Part shown: piece after piece, positions 18,214-27,974 of the stretch
Position numbering within the stretch: the stretch's first letter is position 1
Layout of the letters: every line of letters starts with the position of its first letter
Assembly: GCA_937923255.1 (NCBI GenBank)
Contig: CALAIL010000017.1
Coordinates: 1 to 64,000 of the forward strand
Reading direction: 5' to 3'
From: an uncultured Propionivibrio sp.
GTDB lineage: Bacteria; Pseudomonadota; Gammaproteobacteria; Burkholderiales; Rhodocyclaceae
Length of the DNA: 64,000 nt
Made by a program: the position numbers and the translations under genes
Notes under the pieces: generated by a model
Databases searched by the model: none
Told to the model about the DNA's origin: nothing
The model's input: the letters and a program-made list of their open reading frames with translations, nothing else

Positions 18214-19638
18214 CTACGGGAAATTCGGCCCGCGTGCTCCCTCAAATTCACACGTAAAGAAGAGCGCATCCTGTTCCCTGCGCAGCCTCCAGAGCAATGG
18301 GTCGCCTGGTATTTCCAGCATGTCAGCCGTTAGCAGTTGCCCGGGCCGAGTGTCACATTTGAGCTGCGCGCCATCGGCAAGGTAGAACGGCAGCTGGCGA
18401 TTTCCGGCGATCGGCTCGGCGGGCAGCAAAATACCTTCCAGGCCGGCAATTTCATGATGATGCCCTTGCGCCGCAAACACCGTTCCCCGCTGGAGCGGCG
18501 CCGTCACGCGCGCAACGACGTCGTAACGCGGCCGCGGATGACGGGTACTGGTCGGCATACCGAGCAGCGCGCAGGATAGGATACTGAAGATCGCCTCAAA
18601 GCCAAGATAATGCGCCGGGTAATAAACCAGCGCGGTCTTGCCGTTACGGCTGACGGGAACGCCTTTTTCCTTCAGTACCCGCCAAGTGGCCTCATCATCA
18701 CACGCCACGACGACATACACACCGCCGCACAGGCTCTGTTCATCCTCGCGGCGGAGCAGGTTGACGACGTCAATGCGCCCATTATCCGCAAAAATCCCGC
18801 CATCGCGTTCAGCGCACATGAGATCGGGAATTTCGACGGCACGCGCGATCGGGCAGTAAAAGGCCGGCACATCCGGCGCAAAGCCTTCCAGATGGTTGAG
18901 CACGATGCCCATCTCGGTCAGGTCGGGAATCGCCCGCTGCCTGACCGCGGACAGCATCTGGCTCCGCCGCGCCAGTGTCGCACGGCAATCCTCGCCCAGC
19001 GCCCAGACGGCATCGAAATCCGGCACGGCGATTTCCTGGCCATTGACGCATATCGAGCCGGTCTTCGGATCGTAGATGAAATCGTATTCACTCGCCTTGC
19101 CGATACTCAACACCGTCAGCCCGGCTGTGCGCGCCCAGGTGTACAAACCAATCAGCAGCGATGGCTGGTCTCCTTCGGCCAGCGAGTAGACGACGCCTTT
19201 TTCCCGCACCTTGCGGGCGAACAACGGCCCCGCCACTGAGTCGGATTCCTTGGTCACCATGACCACATGCTTACCGTTTTCAATGGCGGCCAGGACGTGT
19301 GCTGCCGCCGTTTCCGGCTTGCCGGTGCCTTCGATCACCACATCGAAGGGCATGCGCATGGCAAGCAGCGCATCGCCAAACACCAGAAAAAACCCGTCCT
19401 GATACGCTTTCATCCCCGCCGCATAGCTTTCGCACACGGCAATCCGGTCTTCCGCAATGCCGAGCGCACGGTAAGCCACCACGCACTTGTGCACATCCCG
19501 TCCGCACAGCACGCGAATACTCAACCTGTCGCTCCGCGCGGCGTAATAAAAAAGCGAGTGGTTAAAACCGGCCACACCGATGATCGCCAGCGCCACCGTT
19601 TTTCCGGCTGCAGCATCAAACAAGAGTTCGTAATTCAT
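18214..19638 (-). CDS. Predicted NAD(P)-dependent oxidoreductase with C-terminal SAF domain
   Basis: A 474-residue protein of the group annotated as predicted homoserine dehydrogenase with C-terminal SAF domain. A Rossmann-like segment is at the N-terminus (LAIIGVAGFNHSLFYYA). A dehydrogenase-like core follows (DVVIEGTGKPETAAAHV, VMVTKESDSVAGP), and a SAF-like C-terminus has RVTAPLQRGTVFAAQ and RPGQLLTADML. No homoserine-pathway gene is adjacent, so the substrate is unknown; the name homoserine dehydrogenase should not be taken literally. I prefer the ATG at 19638, preceded by AGGAAGG, over the one seven codons upstream. Confidence 0.75.
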   Translation of the reverse strand: MNYELLFDAAAGKTVALAIIGVAGFNHSLFYYAARSDRLSIRVLCGRDVHKCVVAYRALGIAEDRIAVCESYAAGMKAYQDGFFLVFGDALLAMRMPFDVVIEGTGKPETAAAHVLAAIENGKHVVMVTKESDSVAGPLFARKVREKGVVYSLAEGDQPSLLIGLYTWARTAGLTVLSIGKASEYDFIYDPKTGSICVNGQEIAVPDFDAVWALGEDCRATLARRSQMLSAVRQRAIPDLTEMGIVLNHLEGFAPDVPAFYCPIARAVEIPDLMCAERDGGIFADNGRIDVVNLLRREDEQSLCGGVYVVVACDDEATWRVLKEKGVPVSRNGKTALVYYPAHYLGFEAIFSILSCALLGMPTSTRHPRPRYDVVARVTAPLQRGTVFAAQGHHHEIAGLEGILLPAEPIAGNRQLPFYLADGAQLKCDTRPGQLLTADMLEIPGDPLLWRLRREQDALFFTCEFEGARGPNFP

Positions 19639-19761
19639 CAGCGCCTTCCTGCCAGGCAAGCTGCGCCGGCGGAGACCGCCTGGCGCAGCACCGTCAACAC
19701 CAACCCATCAGCGACCATCTGCCATCTGCCGGCACTCTGACCGGCTTTTACGTCTTACGCC

Positions 19762-21273
<1,512 letters not shown>

Positions 21274-21347
21274 TACCTTCCTCGTTATCCAGTCTTTCTG
21301 TCTTCTTTCCGTCTATTCCTCAATCCGCCGACAGGCATCGCCGCCAG

Positions 21348-22196
21348 TTACATCACCCGGTGCTGGAGCGCCGGCAGGCTGGCGCGCACATCGGCCAGAC
21401 GCGCCGGGTCGAGATCGCCGACCACGACGCCTTCTCCCTTGTCGCGTCGCGCCAGCGTCACGCCCCACGGATCGATCAGCAGGCTGTTGCCGTGCGTTTC
21501 GCGCCCATTTTCATGCTGCCCACCCTGCGCAGCGGCCAGTACATAACACTGGTTTTCGATGGCGCGGGCGCGCAGCAGCACTTCCCAATGCGCCCGGCCG
21601 GTCGTTTCGGTAAAGGCTGACGGCACCACGATCAGGCTGACGACGCCCAAACGCCGATACAGCTCGGGGAAACGAAGGTCGTAACAGATGCTCAATCCGA
21701 CACGACCGCACGGCGCCTCGAAAGCCACTGGCTGCCGGCCGGCTTCGATCGAGGCGCTTTCATCGTAACGTTCGCCGTTTTGCTCAAAACCGAACAGATG
21801 AATCTTGTCGTAGCGCGCCACCCGCTCGCCTTGCGGATTAAACACCAGACAGGTATTGAGCACCTTATCCGGATGCGAAGCGGCCAGCGGCAGCGAGCCG
21901 CCGACCAGCCAGAGACCGTGGCGACGCGCGGCATCGCGCAGAAAGTCCTGGATCGCCCCCCGGCCGTCCGGCTCGCGCAGCGCGAGCTTGTCGCGCTCGC
22001 GCATGCCCATGACGGCAAAGTATTCCGGCAGAACCGCCAGCCGCGCGCCTTGCGCCGCCGCCTCGGCGAGCAGGCGGTCAGCCACCGCCAGATTTTCGTC
22101 AACCCGCGGCGTAGACACCATCTGGATGGCCGCCAGGCGGAACTTCACAGCAGCGTCTGTTGCGGCGGCGCCCGCCCCCTCATTCATGTGCGGCAT
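21348..22196 (-). CDS. Carbon-nitrogen hydrolase (nitrilase superfamily, Nit-like)
   Basis: A 282-residue amidase of the Nit1/Nit2 branch, a group with deaminated-glutathione or omega-amidase activity. The Glu-Lys-Cys triad is visible: LPEYF (Glu58), YDKIHLF (Lys131) and SICYDLRFPELY (Cys171). I start at 22196 (MPHMNEG), since the 60 codons upstream translate to an Arg/Pro-rich sequence antisense to nothing in the family. This start overlaps the yhdP stop by 17 bp, which suggests coupling. The ATG at 22187 is an equally possible start. Confidence 0.9.
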   Translation of the reverse strand: MPHMNEGAGAAATDAAVKFRLAAIQMVSTPRVDENLAVADRLLAEAAAQGARLAVLPEYFAVMGMRERDKLALREPDGRGAIQDFLRDAARRHGLWLVGGSLPLAASHPDKVLNTCLVFNPQGERVARYDKIHLFGFEQNGERYDESASIEAGRQPVAFEAPCGRVGLSICYDLRFPELYRRLGVVSLIVVPSAFTETTGRAHWEVLLRARAIENQCYVLAAAQGGQHENGRETHGNSLLIDPWGVTLARRDKGEGVVVGDLDPARLADVRASLPALQHRVM

Positions 22197-25100
22197 CGTC
22201 TTTCGTCTCCGTGTCGTGGGTGGCAGGATTGGATGCAGGTTGTGCCGAATCGGTGAGGGGCACCGGCGCCGCGCCATCAACGGCCTCATGAACCGCATGA
22301 CCGGCGGCCCCGCCATTGGCGGCCGCAGCGTTCTCATGCCCGTTTTTTTCTCCGACGGCATTCTTGCCCGCGGCATCAGCCGCCGTTTTGGCCGCCTGCC
22401 GTCCCAGCTTTTCGACCTTGGGGTCGTCCCAGTTGCCCGTCACCAGATAATCGAAGCCGAACATCTGGTTCAGCGGATCCTGCAACAGTTTGTTCGCCAG
22501 CAACGTCGCCACACCCGCCACCGGATTGACCAACGCCACGCCCAGCGCCGCCGTCGTCCCCAGTTCCGGCTGTACAGTCACGAACAGGCGCTGCGTCTCG
22601 CGCTTGAGGTCGGTCTCGCCGCGCATGAGCACACGCGCCGCCGGCCCGTCGATCTGCAAACGCTTGGTGCGCATGACGCCGCCCTTCAGGGCGAGATCGC
22701 CGGCGATGCTGTCAAAGGCAAAACCGGCGCTGAACACATCGCGGAAATCGAGCGAGATGCGGCGCGGCAAGCTTTGCAGGCTGATCAACCCGAGCAGGCG
22801 CCCGGCGCCCGGCTTGACCTTGAGAAACTGGCCGCGTCCGGCTTCCAGCGACAAGGCGCCGTCGAGAGCGGCCAGCTCGAACCCCGTCGGCGCGCCGGGC
22901 CAGTCCAGCCGCCCCGCCAGCTTCGCCGTGCCTCCGCTGATCATGCCGACATAGCCGAGCTGGTCGAGCAGTTTGCCGACATCATCGCTATTGAGCGTGA
23001 AATTCAGATGCGTCCGCCCCAGCCCCGGCGTCATCCGCCACTGCCCTTTGCCCGTCAGGATGCCATGCGGCGCATTCATCTGCACCTTATTGAGGTCCCA
23101 AGCTTCTCCGGCATTGACCGCCTGCAGTTCGAGCCGGCCAAAGCGGCGCTTGCCAAAACGGAAATCCTCGGCCACGACGTCGAGCGCCGGCAATTCCTTC
23201 ATCGCCTCCTTTTCCTCGTCCGTCACTGCGTTTTCACTTTCTTCCGGATCGATGATCAATTGCTTCAGGCGTGCCGTCAGCTTGCCGCGACCAGCGCCGT
23301 CCCAACGAATCTCGCCGCCGGCCTGGCGCGAATCGAGATGCAGCCGCCACTGTCCGGACGCCGCCTCGGCATTCAGCGACACGTCGTTCAGAAGACGGCC
23401 AAAAGCGCGCAGCTCCGGGGTGGCGAGGCTGACGGCATTGGGCATCAAACCGGCGGCCGACTGCCCGCTTTGGGCATTGCCCCCGGAGTCTGTCTGAAAC
23501 AGCATGCGCCAAAGATCGAGGTCGATGCGCGGGGCCGATACGCCGACGATGAATCCCTTATCCGGCAAGGCCTGCGCACGACCGATGCCGAGCGCCGCCC
23601 GTTCAACGACGAAGCTGCCGCCCTGCCGGCGGCGAATGGCCTGGAAAGACAGTTTCTGCCCGAGTGAAGCCAGCAATTGATCGCGCATCGTACCTGCCGC
23701 ATCGGCCGTCAGGATGCGCTTTTCAAAACGCAGCGGCAGCGATTCGTTCGCCGCTTTGCCAAATGGCTCGGGCAGGGTCGAACGCAACCCGGTCAGAGAG
23801 GAGTTGATGACCAGATCGGCGTCGCGTTTATTGATGCGCACCTCGCCACGATAGGCGGCCGAACCGGACAGATGCGCCAGCAGCGGAAAGCCCTCCGCGC
23901 CCTGTCCGTCCTGGGACTCGGCGGCTTCGCCCTGCGCTTTATTTTGTCTGCCCGGCCGCTTGACCGGCGCGCCGGCGCCGCTTGGCTGGCGCAGCTGATC
24001 GACGTTGGCCGTGCCGTTGAGCGTGATCAGCACGCGCCCATCCTTTTGCAGGCCGCCCTTGATGCTCAATGGCCCGCCGAACAGGCTGGCGCGGATTTCC
24101 GGCAGATTCAGTTCGCTGCCTGAAAACCGGATGCTGCCGTTGACCTGCCGCAAAGGCGGCAGCGCCGTATCGACGGACACGGTATTGTTCTGGAAGCGAT
24201 ATTCGCCCTTGATCTTTGCTTCATTGAGCTGCTGCTCATCGAGCGGAATCTTCAGCGCAATGTCCAGATGCCCGTTGCCGCTCGCGCGCATGCCTTCGGT
24301 AAAGCGGTCGATCCGTTCAGCCACCGGACTCTGATCGATGAATTTAAGGAACTCGGCGGTCGGCCCCTCGGCCTGCCCCGTGATCTCGATGACCGGCGTA
24401 TCCAGATCGAGATCGGGAATTTCCGCGCGCGTGGCGCCGAGCTTGGCGCCGAGAATCGTCCCGCGCTGCGCATCGACGACCATGCCGGCGCCGGCAAAAC
24501 GCAGATTGCCGTAAATATGTTCGATGCGCGGCCAGCCGTTGGCGTAATCGAGCACGACATCCTCGGCCTTGACCGTCACGAGAAACTGCCCTTTGGCCGG
24601 ATCGAGAAAGGGAAAATCCGCCAGATTGCCCTTGAGCGTCAGCTTGGCCTCGCCGGCTTTGCCGGAAATCAGCGAATCACGCAGCCAGTTCCGCGTCGCA
24701 TCGCCAACGGTATGCGGGATGTAGCGCCAGACGGCGCGCGCATCGGCGTGCGTCAGTGTGGCCTTGAGGTCAATGTATCCCGGGCCCTCTCCCTGTTTGC
24801 GGTACACGCCGGCAGCCGAGCCGGCGGCTTCCGCATTGGCGAAGGCAAGCCGCGTCAAATCAACATCCAGCCCAGCTTCGCCGAGGGTCCAGCGGGCCTG
24901 CGCATCCAGGCGCTCCAGCTCCATCCGCGCAACCGGGAAGACCCCCGGCAGATCGATGCTGGCGCGTGTGCTGTCCAGCATGAGGTGGCCGCCCTTTTCA
25001 TTGACCGACGCCTCCCCCGACAGACCGGCAAACCCCGGCAAATCGCCTTGGGCGTTGAGCGCCAAGCGCTGGAAGCGGCTCTCCAGCGCATACGTTTTCA

Positions 25101-26472
25101 GATTGCCGGCAACGGCGTCGCCCTGCCAGCGGGCATCGAGGCCGGAGAGCTGCCCGCGCGGATGGTATGTGGCAAGGAATCGGCGGACATCCGCCGCCAG
25201 CGGCAGATACGCCGTCAGTTGACTCAAAGCGCCCAGGTCGATCTGGTTGGCCGTCAGGCTGCCCGAGGCATTGTTCCCCTGCGCATCCGTATTCCAGGCA
25301 AGCCGGAAATCCATCGGGGCGATGCGGACGCCGGCGGCAGTATCCGCGCCGGGGTCGGCGGCCTCAGACGCCGCCGCTTCGGCGGCCAGCGTTGGCTGGG
25401 ATGCAGTCATCAACGCCAGCTTGCTGCCGCTCGCAACGATGCCGCGATCCGTCCGCTGCACGCTCACCCGGCCGGAAGCCTCGGTCAGCGCGAGCATCGG
25501 CAACTCCGTATGCAGCTGCATGGCGACATCGCGCAGCAGCAGATCGGCGGTCATCTCACGCAGCGCGCCGCGTTCGATTCCCGCCCAGAGACGCAAGGCG
25601 CCCTGACCGCGCAAAAGCGTCAGCGGATAGTCGATCCACTGCCGCCAGGCCGCCAGATCAACATAATCGATTTCGGTAAAAATATGACCTTTCCAGTCAT
25701 CGAGGCGATCGATATCGCTGCCGGAAAAATCGCCGCGAATATCGATGTGCGAAGCCAGCGCCGCAGGCGGCTGCGCCGTCAGGCCGAAACGCCGCCGCCT
25801 GCCGAAATTGTCGAGGCCGAAATTCAGCGCTTCCAGGCGCAGCGCCGGCGCCTGCCGCAGGGCATCTTCCCAGATCAGCGTGGCGTTATGGATACGGATG
25901 CGGCGCTGGGCGAACACCCAGTCAGAAAATGCCGAACCGCTCGCCTCATCATCGGCCAGCGCGATCCCGGCAATAAAAAAGCGACCGTCGGCGTCGCGGC
26001 GCAGATTCAGCGTCGGCTGATCGATACGCAGCAGGCGCAGCTTGAGCGTGCCGCTGGGCACAGACAGCCAGGACACGACCGCCTCGACGCGCGAGAAAGC
26101 CAGCGCCGGCCGGCCTTCAGCGTCGAGCACACGCACGTCGAACAGGTCAAAATCGGGATTGATGCCGTCCCAGCTTGCCTCGATGCGTCCGATGCTGACC
26201 GTCTGGCCGAGCGCCTGGCCGGCGAGCCGCTCGATGGATGGGCGATACACCTCGATATTGGGCAGAATGCTGTAGCGCAGCGCCAGCACGAGTGCGACAA
26301 AGCTGAAATAGACAATCCAGAACGTCCACCACAGCGCGCGCCCAAACCGCCTGACCGCCGTCGATGCCCGCAGACGCGCCATCCAGGGAAAAGCGCCGGC
26401 CAGCCGCTGCTGAAGGGAATGGACGAACCCGCGCGGCATCAGAGGCCTCTCGCGGGCGGGGAGTTTTGCCAA
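22180..26472 (-). CDS. yhdP: YhdP-family AsmA-like envelope lipid-transport protein
   Basis: A 1430-residue protein of the YhdP/DUF3971 family. One N-terminal transmembrane helix (~48-70, FWIVYFSFVALVLALRY) anchors it in the inner membrane. A very long beta-rich periplasmic region follows, and the C-terminus has AsmA-type features (TGNWDDPKVEKL). YhdP, TamB and YdbH bridge the periplasm and move phospholipid to the outer membrane in E. coli. The last ~70 residues are a low-complexity Ala/Gly/Asp tail. The neighbours nitrilase and tldD are the usual ones. Length is slightly above the ~1270 of E. coli. Confidence 0.93.
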   Translation of the reverse strand: MAKLPARERPLMPRGFVHSLQQRLAGAFPWMARLRASTAVRRFGRALWWTFWIVYFSFVALVLALRYSILPNIEVYRPSIERLAGQALGQTVSIGRIEASWDGINPDFDLFDVRVLDAEGRPALAFSRVEAVVSWLSVPSGTLKLRLLRIDQPTLNLRRDADGRFFIAGIALADDEASGSAFSDWVFAQRRIRIHNATLIWEDALRQAPALRLEALNFGLDNFGRRRRFGLTAQPPAALASHIDIRGDFSGSDIDRLDDWKGHIFTEIDYVDLAAWRQWIDYPLTLLRGQGALRLWAGIERGALREMTADLLLRDVAMQLHTELPMLALTEASGRVSVQRTDRGIVASGSKLALMTASQPTLAAEAAASEAADPGADTAAGVRIAPMDFRLAWNTDAQGNNASGSLTANQIDLGALSQLTAYLPLAADVRRFLATYHPRGQLSGLDARWQGDAVAGNLKTYALESRFQRLALNAQGDLPGFAGLSGEASVNEKGGHLMLDSTRASIDLPGVFPVARMELERLDAQARWTLGEAGLDVDLTRLAFANAEAAGSAAGVYRKQGEGPGYIDLKATLTHADARAVWRYIPHTVGDATRNWLRDSLISGKAGEAKLTLKGNLADFPFLDPAKGQFLVTVKAEDVVLDYANGWPRIEHIYGNLRFAGAGMVVDAQRGTILGAKLGATRAEIPDLDLDTPVIEITGQAEGPTAEFLKFIDQSPVAERIDRFTEGMRASGNGHLDIALKIPLDEQQLNEAKIKGEYRFQNNTVSVDTALPPLRQVNGSIRFSGSELNLPEIRASLFGGPLSIKGGLQKDGRVLITLNGTANVDQLRQPSGAGAPVKRPGRQNKAQGEAAESQDGQGAEGFPLLAHLSGSAAYRGEVRINKRDADLVINSSLTGLRSTLPEPFGKAANESLPLRFEKRILTADAAGTMRDQLLASLGQKLSFQAIRRRQGGSFVVERAALGIGRAQALPDKGFIVGVSAPRIDLDLWRMLFQTDSGGNAQSGQSAAGLMPNAVSLATPELRAFGRLLNDVSLNAEAASGQWRLHLDSRQAGGEIRWDGAGRGKLTARLKQLIIDPEESENAVTDEEKEAMKELPALDVVAEDFRFGKRRFGRLELQAVNAGEAWDLNKVQMNAPHGILTGKGQWRMTPGLGRTHLNFTLNSDDVGKLLDQLGYVGMISGGTAKLAGRLDWPGAPTGFELAALDGALSLEAGRGQFLKVKPGAGRLLGLISLQSLPRRISLDFRDVFSAGFAFDSIAGDLALKGGVMRTKRLQIDGPAARVLMRGETDLKRETQRLFVTVQPELGTTAALGVALVNPVAGVATLLANKLLQDPLNQMFGFDYLVTGNWDDPKVEKLGRQAAKTAADAAGKNAVGEKNGHENAAAANGGAAGHAVHEAVDGAAPVPLTDSAQPASNPATHDTETKDDAAHE

Positions 26473-26560
26473 TTCTTACGCTGCGTCACTAGAATGCCGG
26501 AAAGGATGAATCGAGGGAGCGCCATTGTACTCCAGACATCCGCTCTGGCCGTCTGGACGG

Positions 26561-26793
26561 AGTCTGGACGGGCAGAAAACGCCTGCAAAGAAGCGTCCGG
26601 CAAACCCGCATGGACAGGGCATTTTCCCAGCCCCTCTGAACCCCTTATGGATAGGTTATTTTCGGGCAGGCACCTCTGGAACCCTTATAAATAGGGCGTT
26701 TTCGGATAGGGTGCCCGGAGATGCCCTAAATACAAGGGCTTCCGGGCATCCCCGCTGAAATGCCCTAAATACGCGGGCTTCAGGCCACCTTTT
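26561..26793. repeat. Degenerate ~40-bp repeat array A (about five units)
   Basis: Tandem units of 38-42 bp follow a fixed order: a CAAACCCGCATGGACAGGG unit, an AACCCCTTATGGATAGG unit, a GAACCCTTATAAATAGGG unit, a GAGATGCCCTAAATACAAGGG unit, and an AAATGCCCTAAATACGCGGG unit. Each has short complementary arms (CCC/GGG) around an AT-rich centre. It starts just upstream of yhdP. Confidence 0.85.
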
Positions 26794-26843
26794 TTTGGGG
26801 AAGGCGTCACGGAGCCGTCGCTTTGGCGGTCGATGGGATTTTA

Positions 26844-26888
26844 ATTCTCCCCCTGTGGGGGAGATGCCCCGAAGGGGCAGAGAGGGCA
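26844..26888. repeat. Double-hairpin GC-rich intergenic repeat
   Basis: Two adjacent hairpins are present: CTCCCCC-tgt-GGGGGAG (26847-26863) and GCCCC-gaa-GGGGC (26866-26878). The layout resembles dispersed REP-like intergenic elements seen in many proteobacteria. A shorter relative (CCCCTCAGCCCTTTGGGCAG) occurs in both companion segments of the repeat element. Confidence 0.7.
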
Positions 26889-26999
26889 ACACGCCGGAAG
26901 CTTCGGTTTCTGTTATTTCAGAAGGGATTTGATTTTGTCCCTGTGCTCTTTTTACTTTTTTACTCTCTCCTAAAAGGCAAGGGGCTATTCGGGTGCTCC

Positions 27000-27140
27000 G
27001 AACCCCGCGTGGAGTGGGCGTTTGCAGGCAGGCACCTCTGGAACCCTTATAAATAAAGGGCTTCAGGGCAGGTGCCCCGGAGATGCCCTAAATACAAGGG
27101 CTAGCGGGCAGGTGGCCGGAGATACTTTAAATAGAGGAAT
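27000..27140. repeat. Degenerate ~40-bp repeat array B (about four units)
   Basis: Units in order: GAACCCCGCGTGGAGTGGG, GAACCCTTATAAATAAAGGG, GAGATGCCCTAAATACAAGGG, and a decayed GAGATACTTTAAATAGAGG. The unit types and their order match arrays A and C. Period is 39-41 bp. Confidence 0.85.
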
Positions 27141-27214
27141 TGCCAAGGCTTGCGCGCTGACCTTTCCTCACGAACCGTTTCTTGATGCCGTTGCGCTGAG
27201 CGGCAGCGCACCCC

Positions 27215-27260
27215 GCTGACTTTCCCACCTTCTTTCTTTATCTCGCCAAAGAAAGTCAGC
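27215..27260. repeat. Hairpin repeat with alternative stems
   Basis: GCTGACTTTC (27215-27224) pairs perfectly with GAAAGTCAGC (27251-27260). An inner stem CTTTCTTT (27232-27239) / AAAGAAAG (27248-27255) shares bases with it. The CTTTCTTT...AAAGAAAG motif is a familiar dispersed intergenic element in proteobacteria. Confidence 0.65.
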
Positions 27261-27469
27261 AAAGAAACGCGACCCCAGGCGCAGAAAACTCCTTGTCGCG
27301 GGTTGCCTGGCGGCGGGCTTGATAACTCGCTTACGCTCGAACAACCAAGCCCTTGCTTCCGCCAAGCTGCCCCGCGTCCCTGAAATAGCGGCTTCCTTTG
27401 CCAAAATACGGCGTTGGCTTCGCCTTGCCGTACTACTCGTACTGTCTGCGTCTCGCCGCCTTGTCTTTT

Positions 27470-27711
27470 GGCAAAGTCGAGTCGCTATAGATTGTCTGGT
27501 TTTTAAAAGGGCTGCCCGCAACCCCGCGTGGATAGGGCGTTTCTGGGCAGTTGCCTCTGGAGCCCTTATAAATAGGGCGTTTGCGGGCGGGGTGCCCGGA
27601 GATGCCCTAAATACAAGGGGTTTACGGGAACCTCCTCTAAAACGCCCTAAATACGCGGGGTTCAGGGCACCCATATTTGAGACGCCCCAAATATAGCGGC
27701 TCGACTTTGCC
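27470..27711. repeat. Repeat element copy 2: 20-bp inverted ends around array C
   Basis: Left end GGCAAAGTCGAGTCGCTATA (27470-27489) and right end TATAGCGGCTCGACTTTGCC (27692-27711) are inverted copies with one mismatch. Inside are about five ~40-bp units in the order GTGGATAGGG, TTATAAATAGGG, TGCCCTAAATACAAGGG, CGCCCTAAATACGCGGG, and a closing CGCCCCAAATATAG unit that runs into the right end. It is a longer relative of the element at 1-198, which lacks one internal unit type. Confidence 0.85.
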
Positions 27712-27957
27712 ATGTGAAAAATAGGCTGTTAACCCCTCAGCCCTTTGGGCAGCTCCCCTTTTTAAAAGGCGAGCGAAACGGTCGTTATATTTTTTGATGC
27801 TCTGAAGCCCTTGTGTTTAAAGGGCTTCAGAGCGATTTATGTTTTCTGATCTGTTTGCGCGGGTGTGCGAGGCGCTGCTGCCGGCGAGCGCGGCAGCAGC
27901 AGGTTGAGCAGTACGGCAAGGCAAGGCCAACACGGCAACGCCGTAGTTTGGCAAAGG
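27712..27957. repeat. Conserved companion segment of the repeat element, copy 2
   Basis: This segment matches 199-445 with scattered substitutions. The hairpin here is 14 bp (27799-27812 with 27820-27833, loop gtgttta). The pair T27801-A27831 replaces G287-C317 of copy 1, a compensatory change. The segment ends about 18 bp before the stop codon of the minus-strand secretion ATPase gene. Confidence 0.75.
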
Positions 27958-27974
27958 ATACCGCTGCGCTCAGC

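Noticed and set aside
17879-18385. A 168-codon frame upstream of the PspA operon
   Set aside because: Its second half is antisense to the SAF-domain gene, and the translation is low in hydrophobic core and rich in Arg, Pro and Cys.
22197-22376. N-terminal extension of the nitrilase-like protein
   Set aside because: The 60 extra residues are Arg/Pro-rich, overlap the yhdP coding region and match nothing in the family. The ATG at 22196 is better.
24268-26694. An 808-codon plus-strand frame opposite yhdP
   Set aside because: It is antisense to a well-supported gene, has Arg/Gln/His-rich composition and no family features. GC-rich codon use creates such frames.
26561-27711. The repeat arrays as a CRISPR locus
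   Set aside because: Units differ from each other along their whole length, there is no constant repeat with unique spacers, and no cas gene is present.
27168-27713. Long open frames on both strands over the repeat tract
   Set aside because: Translations are built from the ~40-bp units and hairpin repeats, have no Shine-Dalgarno and overlap each other on opposite strands. They arise from repeat periodicity near a multiple of three.
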